In this document: positions 12,716 through 25,352 of the stretch, piece after piece
How positions within the stretch are numbered: the first letter of the stretch is position 1
How the letters are laid out: each line of letters starts with the position of its first letter
NCBI GenBank assembly: GCA_950097015.1
Contig: CATNEN010000025.1
Coordinates: 2,097,501-2,161,500 of the forward strand
Origin: Macrostomum hystrix
Lineage: Eukaryota > Platyhelminthes > Macrostomidae
Reading direction: 5' to 3'
DNA length: 64,000 nt
The notes under the pieces: generated by a model
Seen by the model: the letters and a program-made list of their open reading frames with translations, nothing else
Database searches by the model: none
Told to the model about the DNA's origin: nothing
Translations under genes and position numbers: made by a program

Positions 12716-13340
12716 ATTTTCCTTTCAATCTTGATTTCCCTAATGACAATAGGATTTCTCACACATTCGGATTTTCCTGGTTTTTGTATTTCTTTGACAT
12801 AGGGATTTCCCAGGTATTTGGACTTCCCTGAAAATTGTATTTCTCAGACATTAGAATTTATTTGGTATTTGTTACAATTAAGTTTCAGGGAAATCCATTT
12901 GGTATTTTTTGTTTTCTTGAAACTGAGATTTTTCTCACATTGGGATTACCAGACTTTGGGAATTCTCAGACTTTGGGATTCCCCTGACTTTGGGATTCCC
13001 CAGACTTTGGGATTCCCCTGAATTTGGGATTTCCCATACTTTGGGATTCCCCTGACTTTGGGATTCCCTGAATTTTAGGATTTCCCTGACTAGGATTTCC
13101 CTGGCAATATGACTTTACTGTATAACGGGATTTTTACTAGTTATTTTGATTTCCTTGATATTAAGATTTTCCAGGTGTTTGGATTTCCCTAATAAGGTGA
13201 TTTCCCTTGTATTGGGATTTCCCTATTATTAGTAGGAATATCGCTACTAAGGAAATTTAATGGGTATTTACCTGCAGTTAGGATTTGCCTTAAATAGGGC
13301 GTTCCTTGAACAATTGAGATAATCTGTGACATATCGATTT
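12716..13340. repeat. Minisatellite, about 17-18 bp unit
   Basis: Units of the type GGGATTCCCCTGACTTT are tandem and most regular at 12945-13090, degenerating on both sides into GATTTCCCT motifs. The array separates the convergent 3' ends of the KY-like and coiled-coil genes. Confidence 0.85.
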
Positions 13341-13409
13341 CCTAATCATGGATTTCCTTAACTACAAACTCACAAAAAGGGAATTTTATAGCATCCCATG
13401 GCAATATTC

Positions 13410-16400
13410 TTAGACTCGCTTCGTCCCAGCCGCCTGAGTAGGAGTGGCTCCAGAATTTTTCAGAAGCATTCGCACCAGGCTGTGCATGTCCTGGCTTTGC
13501 TGCTTCTGCTGCTGCTGCTCCTGCTGCTGCTGCTCAACCCGACTGGTCTTTAGCGTCTTGTCACCGTTGCGGCTGAGGACTGTTGAGTCGACTTCGCTTT
13601 GATAGCCGGAACGGCTGGACTGGAATGGTTAGTTGGCCGGGGGATTTTTAATCCCGTTCAAAAACAGTTAAATAAAAAATTAGAAAGAAAAAACTGCATA
13701 TAGCAGGCTGGGCCGAAACTGGGATTCTGAGAACAAAGGTTCCTACAAACTATGGACTGAGATTATTGAACCAATATGGATTCGCCCTAGAGGGTTATAC
13801 AGAGCAATGTTATAGTTGTCCTTGTCATCAGGGTATTCAACAAGAATTGCTGAATATCTCTTCGATCCTGACGTCAGACGGCCTTGAAAGTCAGTTCACC
13901 GTAAATGGCGGAAAATTATGATTCATATGATGGACTTTCACAAGAATCGGGCATTCGGTTTGGGAGCTGTCGTCAAGTAGGCAGTGGGTATTTGAAATAT
14001 CCCCATGGCCTTTCCCCAGGGGAAAATTAGCATGGTCTTCTACTGTTAAATGAAGGGTTCATAGACGCATGGCAAGAGACATTTAAGCACTGAGAGCCCA
14101 CCATCGATCAGCGTCGAAATCGCGATTTCTTTCACGAATCTCGTAGATGGTCTTGTCCATAGACTGCAGTCATTAATCGACCAAAAGTGAGCTTAAACGA
14201 ATCGGAGTCGCTCATGGGCCAAAAGCATTAGGAGCAAACTGAAGGTTTTTAAGACACAACCGAATGCTTCTAATGTTACTAATAGTAATAGTTACTATAG
14301 TAACACAAGAAGATAGTAGGCTTTAATTGGATGGGTACCTAAAACTTCCTGTTGTAGTGAGAAATTTACCGTCCCATCGCCGGTGGACCGGAATCGATTA
14401 TCTGACGCTCCGCTCTCAAAGAGGTCGATATGCTCAATGAGTGCGGCCAGGTGAACTTGAGATTGGCGTCTCACGTAGCCAGCCCCGACCTGCTGCTGCT
14501 GCGGCTGCGGCTCAAAGCCGTCCAGATCGTCTAGATTTGTTGTTTTCGAGTTCATGTCGTCTCGTTGACCTTTCTCGGCGAGTTCCTGTTATGCCAGGCG
14601 GGTTTCTGTGAGTTAATTATCTTTTTTAATCCAAGCTAAAGAAGATTGTGAATTCACCTGTCTGGCGCAGTACAATTGAGCTTCGCACTCGGTCAGCTTC
14701 TTCACCGCCAGCCTTTGCTCGCGCCTGGAGCGCTGCAGATCGCGCAGGGCCCGTCCGCAGCGCGCCTCGCTGTCCTGCAGTCTGGCCTGCAGGCGGCTCA
14801 ACTCGCGACTCAGCGCCACGGAGTCGCCGCCGACAACTGCGCTGCTTGACACCGGGAGCTGCCGTTCGGTTGGGAACAGGAGCAATAATCAGCGGGCTGT
14901 GGGCACTAAATTTTGGCCGAATTCGACTTACAGCCATGGGGAAGGCAATTCTGCCCATTCCAGTGACACATTTAGAGCACGCATTCCCGCAAGTGTGTTC
15001 ATCTACCCAGACTTTCTCATCGTCGAGCAGTGTGAATTGTCACTGTGCCAAGGTGGTTGGCCATTGTGTATTGTGTTTCTCTTGAGAGTCCAAGTTAATG
15101 TGGCCTCGACGCGGATTCGAACTTAGGTACCCTGGTGCGGACTTGACTCAGAGATGCTCGTTTTTACAGGATCAAGTCCAACGCCTGCGAATGTCTAGGA
15201 CTAAAATAGCCATTCTATACCAATGCGTCTGTCCCAGCCATCAATTCGTACAGACTTTCCATCCAATGAGCACCGGCATTTAAGATACTATTTTTCTGAC
15301 GCTTAACATAAGATTAAAGTGACCCGAAGCCTTTAGCCCTCAACCCTCAATACTCGACTCCTCGAAACGAAATACTCGAAACGAAAAAGTATAAAACATA
15401 CTTATCAGACCCAACCTCGAACTCTGACTCCGTCTCGAGTCTCTCGAAAGATAAGTGCTGCTGCAATACTCTTGAGTTCTAATAAATATTGTTGTTCTAA
15501 TATTAGTTTTGCGCGGTTAAAAATTTTGTATTATGGCTAACATCAGGGACAAAAAACTATGACGTCACTCTTAAAAGTACTTTTCAATTATTTAGACGCG
15601 CTACCACTTTGCTAGTCACCCCCATTAGTGATTGATGCGCCAGGAGCAAACCTGATAGTCCGTCCGCACGTAGCTGGCCAAATCCCTCAGCTGCCTGGCC
15701 GCGTCGGGTCCGGCCAGAGAGTCGCGTTGCACGGACTCCGCTAATTGAACCAGTCGCCACTGGAAGCTGCGATTCTCAGCGCCAACCACCGCTAGGAGCT
15801 GCGCCATGCCGGACCCGGCGTCCTCCCGTTTGGCCTCGTCGGCACGTGCCCTGGCAGCCTCGCTAGCGGCCTGCTCGAGACGACGTCGAAGCTGTTGAAG
15901 TTCGCCAGCTAGGCGGCGTTCACGGCTTGCTGCTCGTGCGGCCGCCTCCGCGGAAGCGGCGCGAGCCGTCTCCAGCTCGCTACGCAGGCTGCTCTCGATG
16001 CGTGCGACACACTCGCGAAGGTGGGCACCGGCGGCGGCTAGCTGGCGGAGCTCCTCATGTTCAATAGTCGGCGTCATTGTCGCGTCTTTCAGACGGCGCT
16101 GCAAGTTGGCGTCCGTCCGATAAGCCAAATCTCGCAGCCGATGCTCAGCTGAGTCAATATCGAAGGAGTCATCAGTCATGTCGTCGTTTTCCAGTTGTTT
16201 TCTGAGCTCAGCAGCGCTCTGCCTGAGTTTTGCGGCCTCCAATGTAGGCGACCTCATTGGCTGCAGCGCAGATGGTGGCGGTGGCAGCGCCAACGTCGGT
16301 GGGAGATTTCCGAACCGGCCACGCTGATCTGATTTGGCGAGCCACCGTTTTAACTGCAGCGCGCTGACCTCCAGGTCATGCACTCGACGCTCGGTGACGG

Positions 16401-19400
16401 CCAGCTCACCGTCAAGCGTGGCCGAGGATATTGGCAGAGGAGACGGAATCGGCGAAGGCGAGGGCAACGGAGATGGCGAAGGTGAACGGGTCGGTAATGG
16501 CGACGGAGTTGGCGATCTTGATAGAGAAGGCGTAAACGATTGCAATGGCGGCGGTATCGGAGAGGTCGAGAACGAGCGCTCAGCCGATTTCGCAGCCACA
16601 GGTCTAAGTTGATTGCTGTATGTTAGGTAAGAGGGAAACGATGATTGGGAGGTTTCTCCTAGGAATTTAATGGCGTAAAATTTTACAAAGATGTACATTT
16701 TGAAGCACACAGCTCGCAATGGGAATTTTCAGTTTCTATGATTAGGACTGCATTTCGTTGAGCGGCGTACCATTACAATAGAAGAATTATCCAATATGGA
16801 AAATGCCCAGTGAATACTCGATAAACGGAAACAACGACTTTGGTGCCTAATTTAGCTTTAATTTGAATAATTTGAACGCTGACGCTGAGACACGATGGAC
16901 TTGAGCGTCTTAACGTTGAGACGCTGAAGGACTCGCTCGAACAGCAAGTAAACGCTGCGCACGCCGGCCTGCTGCGCGCCCGGAGACGCAGCGTTTTTAT
17001 GATGACGCATGTAACGTTGATGTTTTTATTAGCTGTTTGTTGCTTGTTGTTACTTCGCAAAGAGCGAAGTACATGTGCGAGCGTGAAGCAACCAACTCAC
17101 CAAACCTCAAATCCAACACTCTAAAAAATTAAAGTAGTCGCAATCTGACTACTTCAAAGTGACTAACCCGTTTCGATACTGCAACGGAACCTCAAGTGTA
17201 GCGGCCAGCCTTCCTGCCGCGGTCGCTGCGTCCTCCTTCGCCCTGACCTTGGCTGCCCTCAAAGTTTCACCCTCCTCACGAAGCGGCTGCAGCGACAGGG
17301 ATTCACCGTTGGCGTGCATCAGCTGCCGCTCCGCCACCTGCAGCCGCTCCTGCAGTCGAAGATTCTCAGTCTTCAGTTCGACAATTTTGTCCGCCGTCGC
17401 CTGCACGAACGTCTTGGCATCCTCGGTCACGACCGCTGAGACTTCCGCGGAGCCCTCCTCGTCCAAGACATCGACCTCCGGCTCCGGCTCGCTGTCGTTT
17501 GTCTCCTGCTCGTCGCTGTTGTCATCGACTAGACCCGGGTGCAATTTGCCACCTAACACGCCGTTGATATACGAGCCTACTGGCGTAGTGCTTGGCAACC
17601 TGCGTGACAACCAACATTCTAAATAAGCTCCATCATGTCTCGGTTGCTAAGGTGCTATTGAAAACTCTAAAAATATTTATTTATTTTAACTCACTCATCT
17701 CCGCGTGACCTCCCCACGGTGCTGGCGCTGTCGCTAGCGTAAGACATTCGTCGATAATCGCCCACCGTGTGATCCAATTGGCGTCTCGGTTTGTAGCTGC
17801 TATTCGACGAGGAAGCCTGCTGGAGACTGCGGATGAGCGCCTTCAGTTATGCCTGAATCTGCCACACAGACAGACAAAAGGTTTTACTCGTAGATACACT
17901 GCCATTACTCACCCCATTCCTCCACCATCAACGCCGTCGTAGGCTTTCTGTGGAATGAAGAAGGTAAGATTAAAAATGAGATGAGAATTACCTGATAACT
18001 GTTGTAAACTTTCCGATTTCTATAGTTGAAAAGCCGCAAACAATTTACAATTCCGCGTTTCCGATGAGACGCGTATACATAAACGAAGTCTCCTAGTTTT
18101 CCTGCTACTTAATAGAGAGTTCTAAGTGTTCTAAGAATTTTTTGATTAGATAATTTACCCGGCCCCTCTTGGCCATGGCGGCAACGAAGCGAAAGTTCTT
18201 CCCCTTCTTCTCGGCGGGGACTGGGCGCTCACGCTCCTTCGGCTTCCTGGCTGATGGCATATAAAAGACTTGGCTTACACTACAATTTCCTTCTGTTATC
18301 TGGCAGGCTAAATATGAGTTCTGCTGCTGCTGTTTCAGCTCAAATAGTTGTACCACAATTGTTCCAGCAATATACTATGCAGGACATGGTGCTGTGGGTT
18401 TGTCTCCACTCCCTATCCACATGGAGTCTACATGGTATAACGTCCTTTTTGAGCCGTCCAGGTTGAGGGGTTTGAGGAGGGAAGTTTTATACTTCAGAAT
18501 TAGCTATTTCAGACGAGAAGAAAGAAGAGAGTAAAAAGGGCGCATACTGAAAAGCAGCTGTTCCTCGATCTTCTCGAAGGCCCTATCCAATGAGTTTCGA
18601 TCTGTATGAATAGCTGACTATACCGCGAATTAGGAAATGCAGACCCGCCCACATTCGACATATTGAGTTTGTAAAACTACATTGCAGCGTTTGGAGCTTA
18701 TCCATATAGCACTTGGCGCTATTGAAATATTTTAGATTCGTCTCTAGTCTATCGATGTCTAGCTTATTGACTATTCTTATTATCTTCGATTGTTGTTTCT
18801 GACAAAAGCCAATTACGAAAGGCTATTTCTAAGAAATAAGGAGGCGTGGGAAATCGACTATCTTTTCCTGATGTTACACACACTTTAGATATTATGCTTT
18901 CAATCGGATTATATTTAGATGGTCTTAGAAAAAGCAATCACCAAGATGGAACTTCCTATAAAATTTACTGAGAGGTGTTTCCCAAACACAAACGGTAGGT
19001 GGTTACTTACGGATCCTCTTTTGAGATCACAGCTGGGGGGAGAGAGGTCTTTTAATAAAAGGTTGGGTGGGAGTTCAATGAATTCTAACTTCAATGGAAT
19101 GAACTAAAGTTCAACTAAAGTATATTCAAAACTTTGTAGCTTGCCTGGGATGGAAAAGGCTAGCAAAGAGAGTGAGTGAGTTTTTTAAGCACGGCTTGCT
19201 TGTACTAAAAGATTTCGGAGAGGACAGGGTTGGGGAAACACTTTTCTCTCAGTGCAAGAACTTTTATAGTGCTTGACCAAAGGCGGTCATTCGACAGGAG
19301 ACTCTGAGCGAATCCTGGAGCTCTTGCATACGCATTTTCGCATAATAGGAAAACAGGATATTTTTTGGTTTTTTATCAGCGCATATAGGTGTGAATCGCA

Positions 19401-22200
19401 TGGGCCAAACTGTAACACTTCACTATGACTTAACAAAAAATACTTTCTTAAAGTTTACCGCTTTCTAACAATACACCGATATCAATGATATAGTAATAAA
19501 CGGCTATGAGTGCTGCAATGTTTTTAAAACTTTGCAGTACGAATAGCCGTTTATCACTGGCATTGTATACTTTTGGACCACAGACAGTTGGGGCGTGCAA
19601 CAATCAGTCTCACGGAGCGGATATAGCCAGCGGTCTCGCGGGGCGTGCAGCAATCGATTATTTTGTCGATTGGTGCACGCCCTAAATGTCTATGGTCCAA
19701 AAGAAGACCGCCTGACTTAGGGCAGCAAGAGAACTCAGTTTGGGGAAGGCTGTAAGACAGCGAGACGAGCTGGCGGGGTTCGGGACATAGACAGTAAAGG
19801 CGTACAACAATCAGGCTTCATTGGTGGCTGGGAAAAAAAACCCTCCAAAAGTGTACAATGGGCTGCAGAGGGCTGGGAACGAGCTAAACGTTGAAGCGCG
19901 TGGCTTTAGTCTATGGCAAAAATTCAAATTTGTATTTATTTTGTTGCAATGCTCAAGTACAATATGGGCTACAATAGGAATGGGCTAACTACACTTGTAA
20001 AATTCAATCCATACGCCCTCGATCACGATCAATCGAAAATTATAATGAATCTACGATCGTTAAAAATTTGCACATAGGCTCGTATTAGTGTGAAATTCCT
20101 ATCTAGAATAGAATATGGATCCCCATGTGCAAGTCCCACGCAAGGGTGGACCTGTTGTTTCTAAGAAACTTGTGGTTTCTTCCAAAGTTCACGAATAAGT
20201 GGCTCTGATTCATTTATGTACACTGATTTCGACAAAATAATTACTATCGAGGCTTATGACGCACTTACATTTGAATGTCTACAGTAGGCATATAAAAGTA
20301 CCACGGGGAGAAACTTTACAAGAAATTGGAATGACGTGAAATCGGAAAATTTCTCGAAAATTACCTATTTTCGCCGCACCTGAACGGAGCCACACGGGCA
20401 CATTAAATTTTAGAGCACAGGCCATCCCAGTACTACTAAAGTAGAAGGACGCAGCACTCGAAATATATGGATCGAAAAATTATTTGAAGGCCACTTTTTA
20501 TTGATTTCTTTTTTAAACATATGCACCAAGAAAGGGGTACTTTTATTCGCTGGGACTTTCAAAATGTATCCCATATTAATTGGTATATAGCATTTAGGGC
20601 TTACCATATTATAGTTTACTAGCTACGAGTATAGTGTGCATTGTGCTTCCAAGTTATGACTAGGTATTGACTGGCAAGACCTAAAAATGTACGTAAATTA
20701 AACTATATTAAACTACAAATAAGCAATACAATACGGGAGATTTGCGACTTACGTCTCGGGACAAAGCGGCCTTTAAAACTTTTACTTAAAACACGAGTGT
20801 TACGTCCTGTATAAACGTTACTTTAGTAGACGGGATCCGCAACAGAAATCAAATGAGAAGGGCAACATTGGGGCCTTGGTTGTCTGCTTGGGGATATAGA
20901 TCGTTTCTCTGCTAAAGGGCGTCATAGTTCTCTGCCATTAGTAGCCAGGGCTGAGCAGAAATGCTCATAGTAAAATAGGTTCATAAGGAAAAAAATTATT
21001 TTTATTAACTTTAAACTATCTCGAGACTTGGACGAATTTGAATGACTACTAAAAGTAATTTGAAATTTAATAAATCAAAATTAAATCTCATACTATTATA
21101 GACTTTAAGTTGTGAGGCATGAATTTATTATTAAAGTGCAATTAATTGAATTTTTTCTATGTTTTCTATACTAATGCCATCGATGCACGCGTGATGGTCG
21201 AGTGAAATTGGATAATTGTTGTAAACGGGACTTGTACAATTCAACCCACACGACCTCGATCACGATCAATCGAAAATTATATTGAATCTACGATCGTTAA
21301 AAATTAGCGATTCAAGATTTTATCTGTAATTATTTCTCCTTTTGGCTTAATTTTACTCGCGACTTGTACCCTTTTCTTTGTTTTTTTACATTTCTGTGCG
21401 GCCGGTAAATATTTGTTTCGCAACAAAAAATATTTTTACTGTTTTTGAAATTGATTTCAATTAAAAAATATAAGCACCCTTTGGTGGCTTGTGCTATAAT
21501 ACTAATCGTTTTGAGTTTCAGCGTTTTAGATCAGTCCCTCGAAATTAAATGGCTTGAAATCTATAGTCAGTCCATAGAAAACAACGAGCAATAGACCGAA
21601 CTCAAATATTTTAAAATCGAATTGCTTAAGATTTCATCGTCCGAAGGCTAATCAATGGAAGTCTGATCACTTAAAATCTTTCAATAAATTCAAAAGCAAA
21701 TTATAATCGCTTGAATCTCGAATCTCAAACAATATTCTTTTTATTTACAGTATATTATAATCGAAGCTAAAAGCTAACACTGCTCAAAATTACCTTGTGA
21801 AAATGCATGTATCTATATACGAGCGTAGTTTCTCGCAAAAGTTGAATTTCTTTAACTAGAGACCAGAGAATTAATTGGTACCATTGTACGGCGTTAATTT
21901 GAATAAGTGAATTAGATCAGTAGTTCTGCTCAAAAGCATGCATGCTGGATTCGGTTTAAGTTAGATTTTTAGATTAGGGTGAGGGTAATTAAGCTGGCTT
22001 TTTTATTATCAGATTTTTAGTAACAGCGCCAATGTAATTTGTCGTGAGCGCTGGATAAATGACCTAAATAAACATGCTCAAGTTTCACTCACAGGCAGTG
22101 CAGATGTAGGCACTTTGAACAGCTGAGAACCGGGATCATCCTCTGCACCCAGGCTAGTCAGTGCATTCTGTCGACGCTTGGCTCTGCGAAGGTCGAGCAT
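13410..22200 (-). CDS. Coiled-coil protein, nine exons, unrecognised
   Basis: Exons in coding order: 22200-22093, 18299-18159, 17947-17913, 17826-17695, 17599-17168, 16615-15652, 14858-14658, 14585-14370, 13619-13410 (stop TAA). All junctions agree in phase and give 812 residues. The 5' edge of exon 4 is the least certain; 17840 is an alternative. It starts [20 protein letters not shown] at ATG 22200. After a basic, Ser-rich N-terminus and an acidic stretch come leucine-heptad coiled coils ([20 protein letters not shown]), a Ser-Pro-rich segment of repeated SPSPLP type, a long Ala/Arg/Glu coiled coil, another coil ([20 protein letters not shown]) and a Gln-rich tail. This resembles centrosomal or cytoskeletal scaffold proteins in general, but I cannot assign a family. 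Additional small exons are possible. Confidence 0.7.
13756..13890. repeat. Dispersed repeat, intact copy
   Basis: This segment matches two separated blocks at 26097-26180 and 27801-27845 (shared: ATTGAACCAATATGGA, TTATACAGAG, GCTGAATATCTC). Here the two blocks are contiguous, so this copy represents the state before the LINE-bearing insertion of the other copy. It lies in the last intron of the coiled-coil gene. Confidence 0.65.
14936..15165. repeat. SINE-like repeat with tRNA-like B box
   Basis: The body begins GGCAATTCTGCCCAT and contains TCACTGTGCC; both are shared with the repeat at 52.6 kb. At 15110-15125, GGATTCGAACTT is a minus-strand B box. It lies in the intron between the 964-nt exon and the next exon of the coiled-coil gene. 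Exact borders are not clear. Confidence 0.45.
18300..19491. other. Intron 1 of the coiled-coil gene, proximal part
   Basis: No further exon could be joined in phase. A plus-strand 62-codon frame at 18919-19107 is unremarkable. Confidence 0.45.
19492..19557. repeat. Long hairpin
   Basis: TAAACGGCTAT near 19496-19506 is inverted as ATAGCCGTTTA near 19543-19553, and an inner pair of arms (TGCTGCAA / TTGCAGTA) extends the stem. It sits 13 bp left of an inverted-repeat element and may be a separate foldback remnant. Confidence 0.7.
19570..19703. mobile_element. MITE-like element, copy 1
   Basis: A 134-bp element with imperfect terminal inverted repeats of about 30 bp. The left end CTTTTGGACCACAGACA matches the reverse complement of the right end (CTTTTGGACCATAGACA), followed by GGGCGTGCA on both sides. 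There is no coding capacity. Confidence 0.7.
19782..19917. mobile_element. MITE-like element, copy 2
   Basis: The left end (GACATAGACAGTAAAGGCGT, then ACAACAATCAG) resembles the left end of copy 1, and the right end carries the inverted TCTATGGC. Length is similar. The two lie about 80 bp apart, so they are neighbouring insertions or a local duplication. Confidence 0.55.
19995..20070. repeat. Dispersed repeat of about 80 bp, first copy
   Basis: The segment containing CGATCACGATCAATCGAAAA and CTACGATCGTTAAAAATT recurs at 21228-21302 in the same orientation with about 90% identity. Both copies are in intron 1 of the coiled-coil gene. Confidence 0.7.
21228..21302. repeat. Dispersed repeat of about 80 bp, second copy
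   Basis: Same family as 19995-20070. The copies share the core CGATCACGATCAATCGAAAA and the end CTACGATCGTTAAAAATT. Neither copy is coding. Confidence 0.7.
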
Positions 22201-23513
22201 TGATCAAACTTGCTGCAGTTTCTGTATGTGCTATAATGTAAAATCTGCCAAGAAAATATCGAAACAGCGACTCTGATTTAAATATGATTATGGCTAATAT
22301 GCATAGCAACAGCTGCTGATCTGGGGCTATAAACTAAATCTTAGGTGAGCAGTTATAACAGGATAGCGCTCAATTATGGCCTGGGCGAGCCAAGAATCTC
22401 TCGAAAATGCGCGGGTCGCGCGGAATTATGGGTGCGTGAAGGCAGCACATGTGACTCGATTGCAGCTCTACCACACGGCGCCTAATGCAATGCTAAAGCT
22501 AGCAGCATAGCGGACTCTGTTGATCGAGTTGACTGCATTGCGATTTGAGTATTTATATTAACTACACCTAGCGGCCAAGCTTTTATTATACTAGCTGCTG
22601 GCGGCAAAGTCAGAGATTCTAGATCCTCAAGAGCAAATACTGTTTCGCGCTGCCACTGGCTCTCTTTCAAAATCATTATACTCGCACAAGTCACTTGGCA
22701 ACTTGGCTGACAGTGCACATACGGTAGCCGTCATGGTACGAGCACACTTCCATTATGGCTGTTCATGCAGTAGGCGTCTCCATGCATTATGTGCTACATG
22801 TACAATTTGCCAGAAAAATACGAGTATAGAGCTGCATGCATATAGTTTCATGCTGCTATGCGCTACACTATGGTCATATCAAACGCTATAAATAAATCGC
22901 CATGACTCTTGTGAGAGATACAATTCAGACTACTGACAACAGTAGAAAAGCAAAGACTTGGCTGCAAAACTCTCACATAACACTAAAAAAAATATCGCCA
23001 TAAAATGGCAAGCTTAAAACAGACTTCTGTGCACACAAGACTGGTGAGAGAGGACTGCGTGTGGCTATGGCTGACTGACGAAGGCAAACAAGCAAGAAAC
23101 CGGTCTCGGTCTGCCAGCGCGAGGTTCGTTCCCCACTTTTAGTGTGTTACAACTCTGATTGGAAAGCAATATTTGAAAATGCATGTATATAAACGCACCA
23201 ACCGTCACAAATATTGCTGCAAAATTATATAGAGTATAGAGTTCACGGTCGACAGACCAGTCGAATGGTGGGAATATAGGAAATCGGGCTAACAAATGTA
23301 AACATTTAACTATACGAGCACATGCACGCTTGGCATGGTATTTGCAGCTCCTTACGTAAACGCATATAACTACTAGTTATTGAAGGTATGTACTCGTACA
23401 TTTGTCTGAAGCATGTACACATGCAGTTAACAATTATTTTATAACTAGTACGCTCGTATAAAGACTGCACTTTAAAATAAATTATAAATGAAGACTGGAA
23501 GACGGAAGGGGGA
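22201..23513. other. Upstream region of the coiled-coil gene
   Basis: It follows the start codon of the minus-strand coiled-coil gene and should hold its promoter and 5' UTR. I see no clear TATA box or other exon. Confidence 0.4.
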
Positions 23514-23713
23514 TTTCACAAGCTCGAAATTTCACGTCGAAAGCACATTTCTTCACAACACCGAAAGCTCAAATAGCGGCCACTTTCAACAGGTCGATAT
23601 TTTCTATTTGACGTCCTTTGCTATGGAGTTTTCGATGTTTTAAAGTTTCGACCTTTTAAAATGCTCGTAATTTGCTTTTCCGATGTACGTTGTGAAATTT
23701 CGAGCTTGTGAAA
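23514..23713. mobile_element. MITE with perfect 22-bp inverted ends
   Basis: A 200-bp element. The left end 23514-23535 starts TTTCACAAGCTCGAAATTTC and is the exact reverse complement of the right end 23692-23713. The interior has no coding frame. No clear target-site duplication is visible. It looks like a non-autonomous DNA transposon. Confidence 0.8.
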
Positions 23714-24075
23714 GCAACTTCAACCTACATGTAACTGTATCCTACTTGAAGTGCGAGTCGAGTCGATCTGCATGTCTCGTTTGGTTCGTGAAGGATGATC
23801 AGAGTAAAGCACCCTGCTCAATATTAATTGGTCGAGCGTACTTAATATAACTTGTTTTACTCGTAGTTTATACCATTATGTGAGTATGTTCGTATATGCC
23901 TAAGTACGGACTACAGTACAGTACTTTACAGTAGTAATTAATTCTCTAGGACTGCATCGATGACAAAGTAGGAATATCAGCACGCCAAAAAATTGTTGAC
24001 TAAGCTTATAAGAGACTATTGGAAGTCTGCTTGATATGCTCATCATAGTAATACGACCTTACGGCTAGCGTGTGT

Positions 24076-24345
24076 AGGGGAGCTTGTAGCCTGGTGTTTA
24101 GAGCTTCGGACTTTTGACCGAGAGGTCTGGAGTTCGAACCAATTTTAACCAAGTTCGAACCAAGCCTAAGGGAAACAATTTTGAGTCCTTAAGTAAGACA
24201 CTTAATCCCCATTAGGTTCATTTCACCAGCAGTAAAATAGGTACAAGCATCAGCTAAGGTAGACGTTTGGGTGGGTGTGGCGCACTCTCCGGTCAAAGGA
24301 CTGACGCTGTACACAGCTTTCGGAATCAGTCGCAATAGCTTCGGC
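24076..24345 (+). mobile_element. tRNA-derived SINE
   Basis: The head has an A box (TAGCCTGGTGTT) and a B box (GAGTTCGAACC) at 24090-24140 with normal tRNA spacing. The body contains TAAGACACTTAATCCCCATT, a motif seen widely in tRNA-headed SINEs of aquatic animals. There is no acceptor-stem pairing, so it is not a tRNA gene. The 3' border is uncertain. Confidence 0.65.
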
Positions 24346-24669
24346 TGTGCCATTGGCAGTACATTAGGGCCTAATCGAATTATACTAAAATATTTCGGGG
24401 CAGACGGATGAATAAAATCTGTAAATACTTTGATCTTGTTTCTAAAAAATAAATGTTTTCGTTCAAATGTAATTATTTTTATCAAAGTGTATTGTGCAGC
24501 TGGTTCGAACGATATGAACAGTTTCAATTTTTTTAATTTGAAAAAATCGATTTAAAATTCGTTTTGTTAATTTAGGCAGACTTTGCTCATCTGTTGTTAT
24601 GAAGCTTTCTGTTTAGTACTTCAGAAAGCAGTGTATTTTTTATTACTGCATCACAAGCACGCAGCAGGT

Positions 24670-24948
24670 TTACTTCTTGGCCCCATCTGTTGGCAACGGA
24701 GCGTCCCAGCCCCAGTCAGGATGAATGCGGAAGTGGCCGAAGCCGGCGTCGCCAGGCGCTGTTTTAGTAGAAAAATGCGAGGCCCTACAATTGCCCCGGC
24801 TAGTGTCCGGATTCGGTGGCAGGTGATGCCAGGTCGTGTGCATCCAACGATTGGCGCGAGTGTTCGGCGACAGTAGGCGAACGTGACGCAGCGGCGACGG
24901 AGCCTGTTGGTCCGCGGCAGACGCGGCCGCAACCTGACTGAAGTACAT
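24670..24948 (-). CDS. Small His/Pro/Arg-rich protein, 92 residues
   Basis: Unrecognised. The frame starts at ATG 24948 and ends at TAA 24672. GC-rich codons contrast with the AT-rich surroundings, as in the confirmed genes here. The product ends GFGHFRIHPDWGWDAPLPT plus a basic tail. It is aromatic- and Pro-rich, reminiscent in style of small axonemal or microtubule-inner proteins, but I have no family match. A splice acceptor just inside the start (TACTTCAG) is possible, so it could instead be a terminal exon. Overlapping frames on both strands are also open; this one has the best stop and codon pattern. Confidence 0.45.
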   Translation of the reverse strand: MYFSQVAAASAADQQAPSPLRHVRLLSPNTRANRWMHTTWHHLPPNPDTSRGNCRASHFSTKTAPGDAGFGHFRIHPDWGWDAPLPTDGAKK

Positions 24949-25277
24949 GGTAAATATGCGGTATCCGCTTAAACTACAACGTCTCTGTGGATGCCACGGT
25001 ACAGGGCATAATAGAGGCGTGGAATAGGTGTTGGTTAGTCATTTTAAATGTCTCGAATTAGCGACTCCAGTACAACTAAAGGCGTCAAAAGGTTCGCGGA
25101 GACCGCTCTAACGACTCTGAGAAGCGTATGTAATGCAATACCGATTTCATCGCTTTTATCGTTATCGGATGGGTTAAGGCATAAAGCATTTTTTAATAAT
25201 TTTTCGCAAATTGCTAAAAATTTACACCGCTAAGTAAGGAGCTAAAACTAACTTTTCTTACGAAAGCTTTTTAGAAC

Positions 25278-25352
25278 GATGCCGTATTTGTAATATAAAT
25301 ATAAATATAAATATAAATGTAAATATAAATATATAAATATGCCGTATTTGTA
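25278..25352. repeat. ATATAA microsatellite with flanking duplication
   Basis: About seven ATATAA units, with ATGCCGTATTTGTA present on both sides. Confidence 0.75.

Noticed and set aside
14648-15085. 145-codon plus-strand frame
   Set aside because: Antisense to a coiled-coil exon that fits splice phase on the minus strand.
24076-24140. Functional tRNA gene
   Set aside because: A and B boxes are present, but there is no acceptor-stem pairing and a SINE-like body follows.
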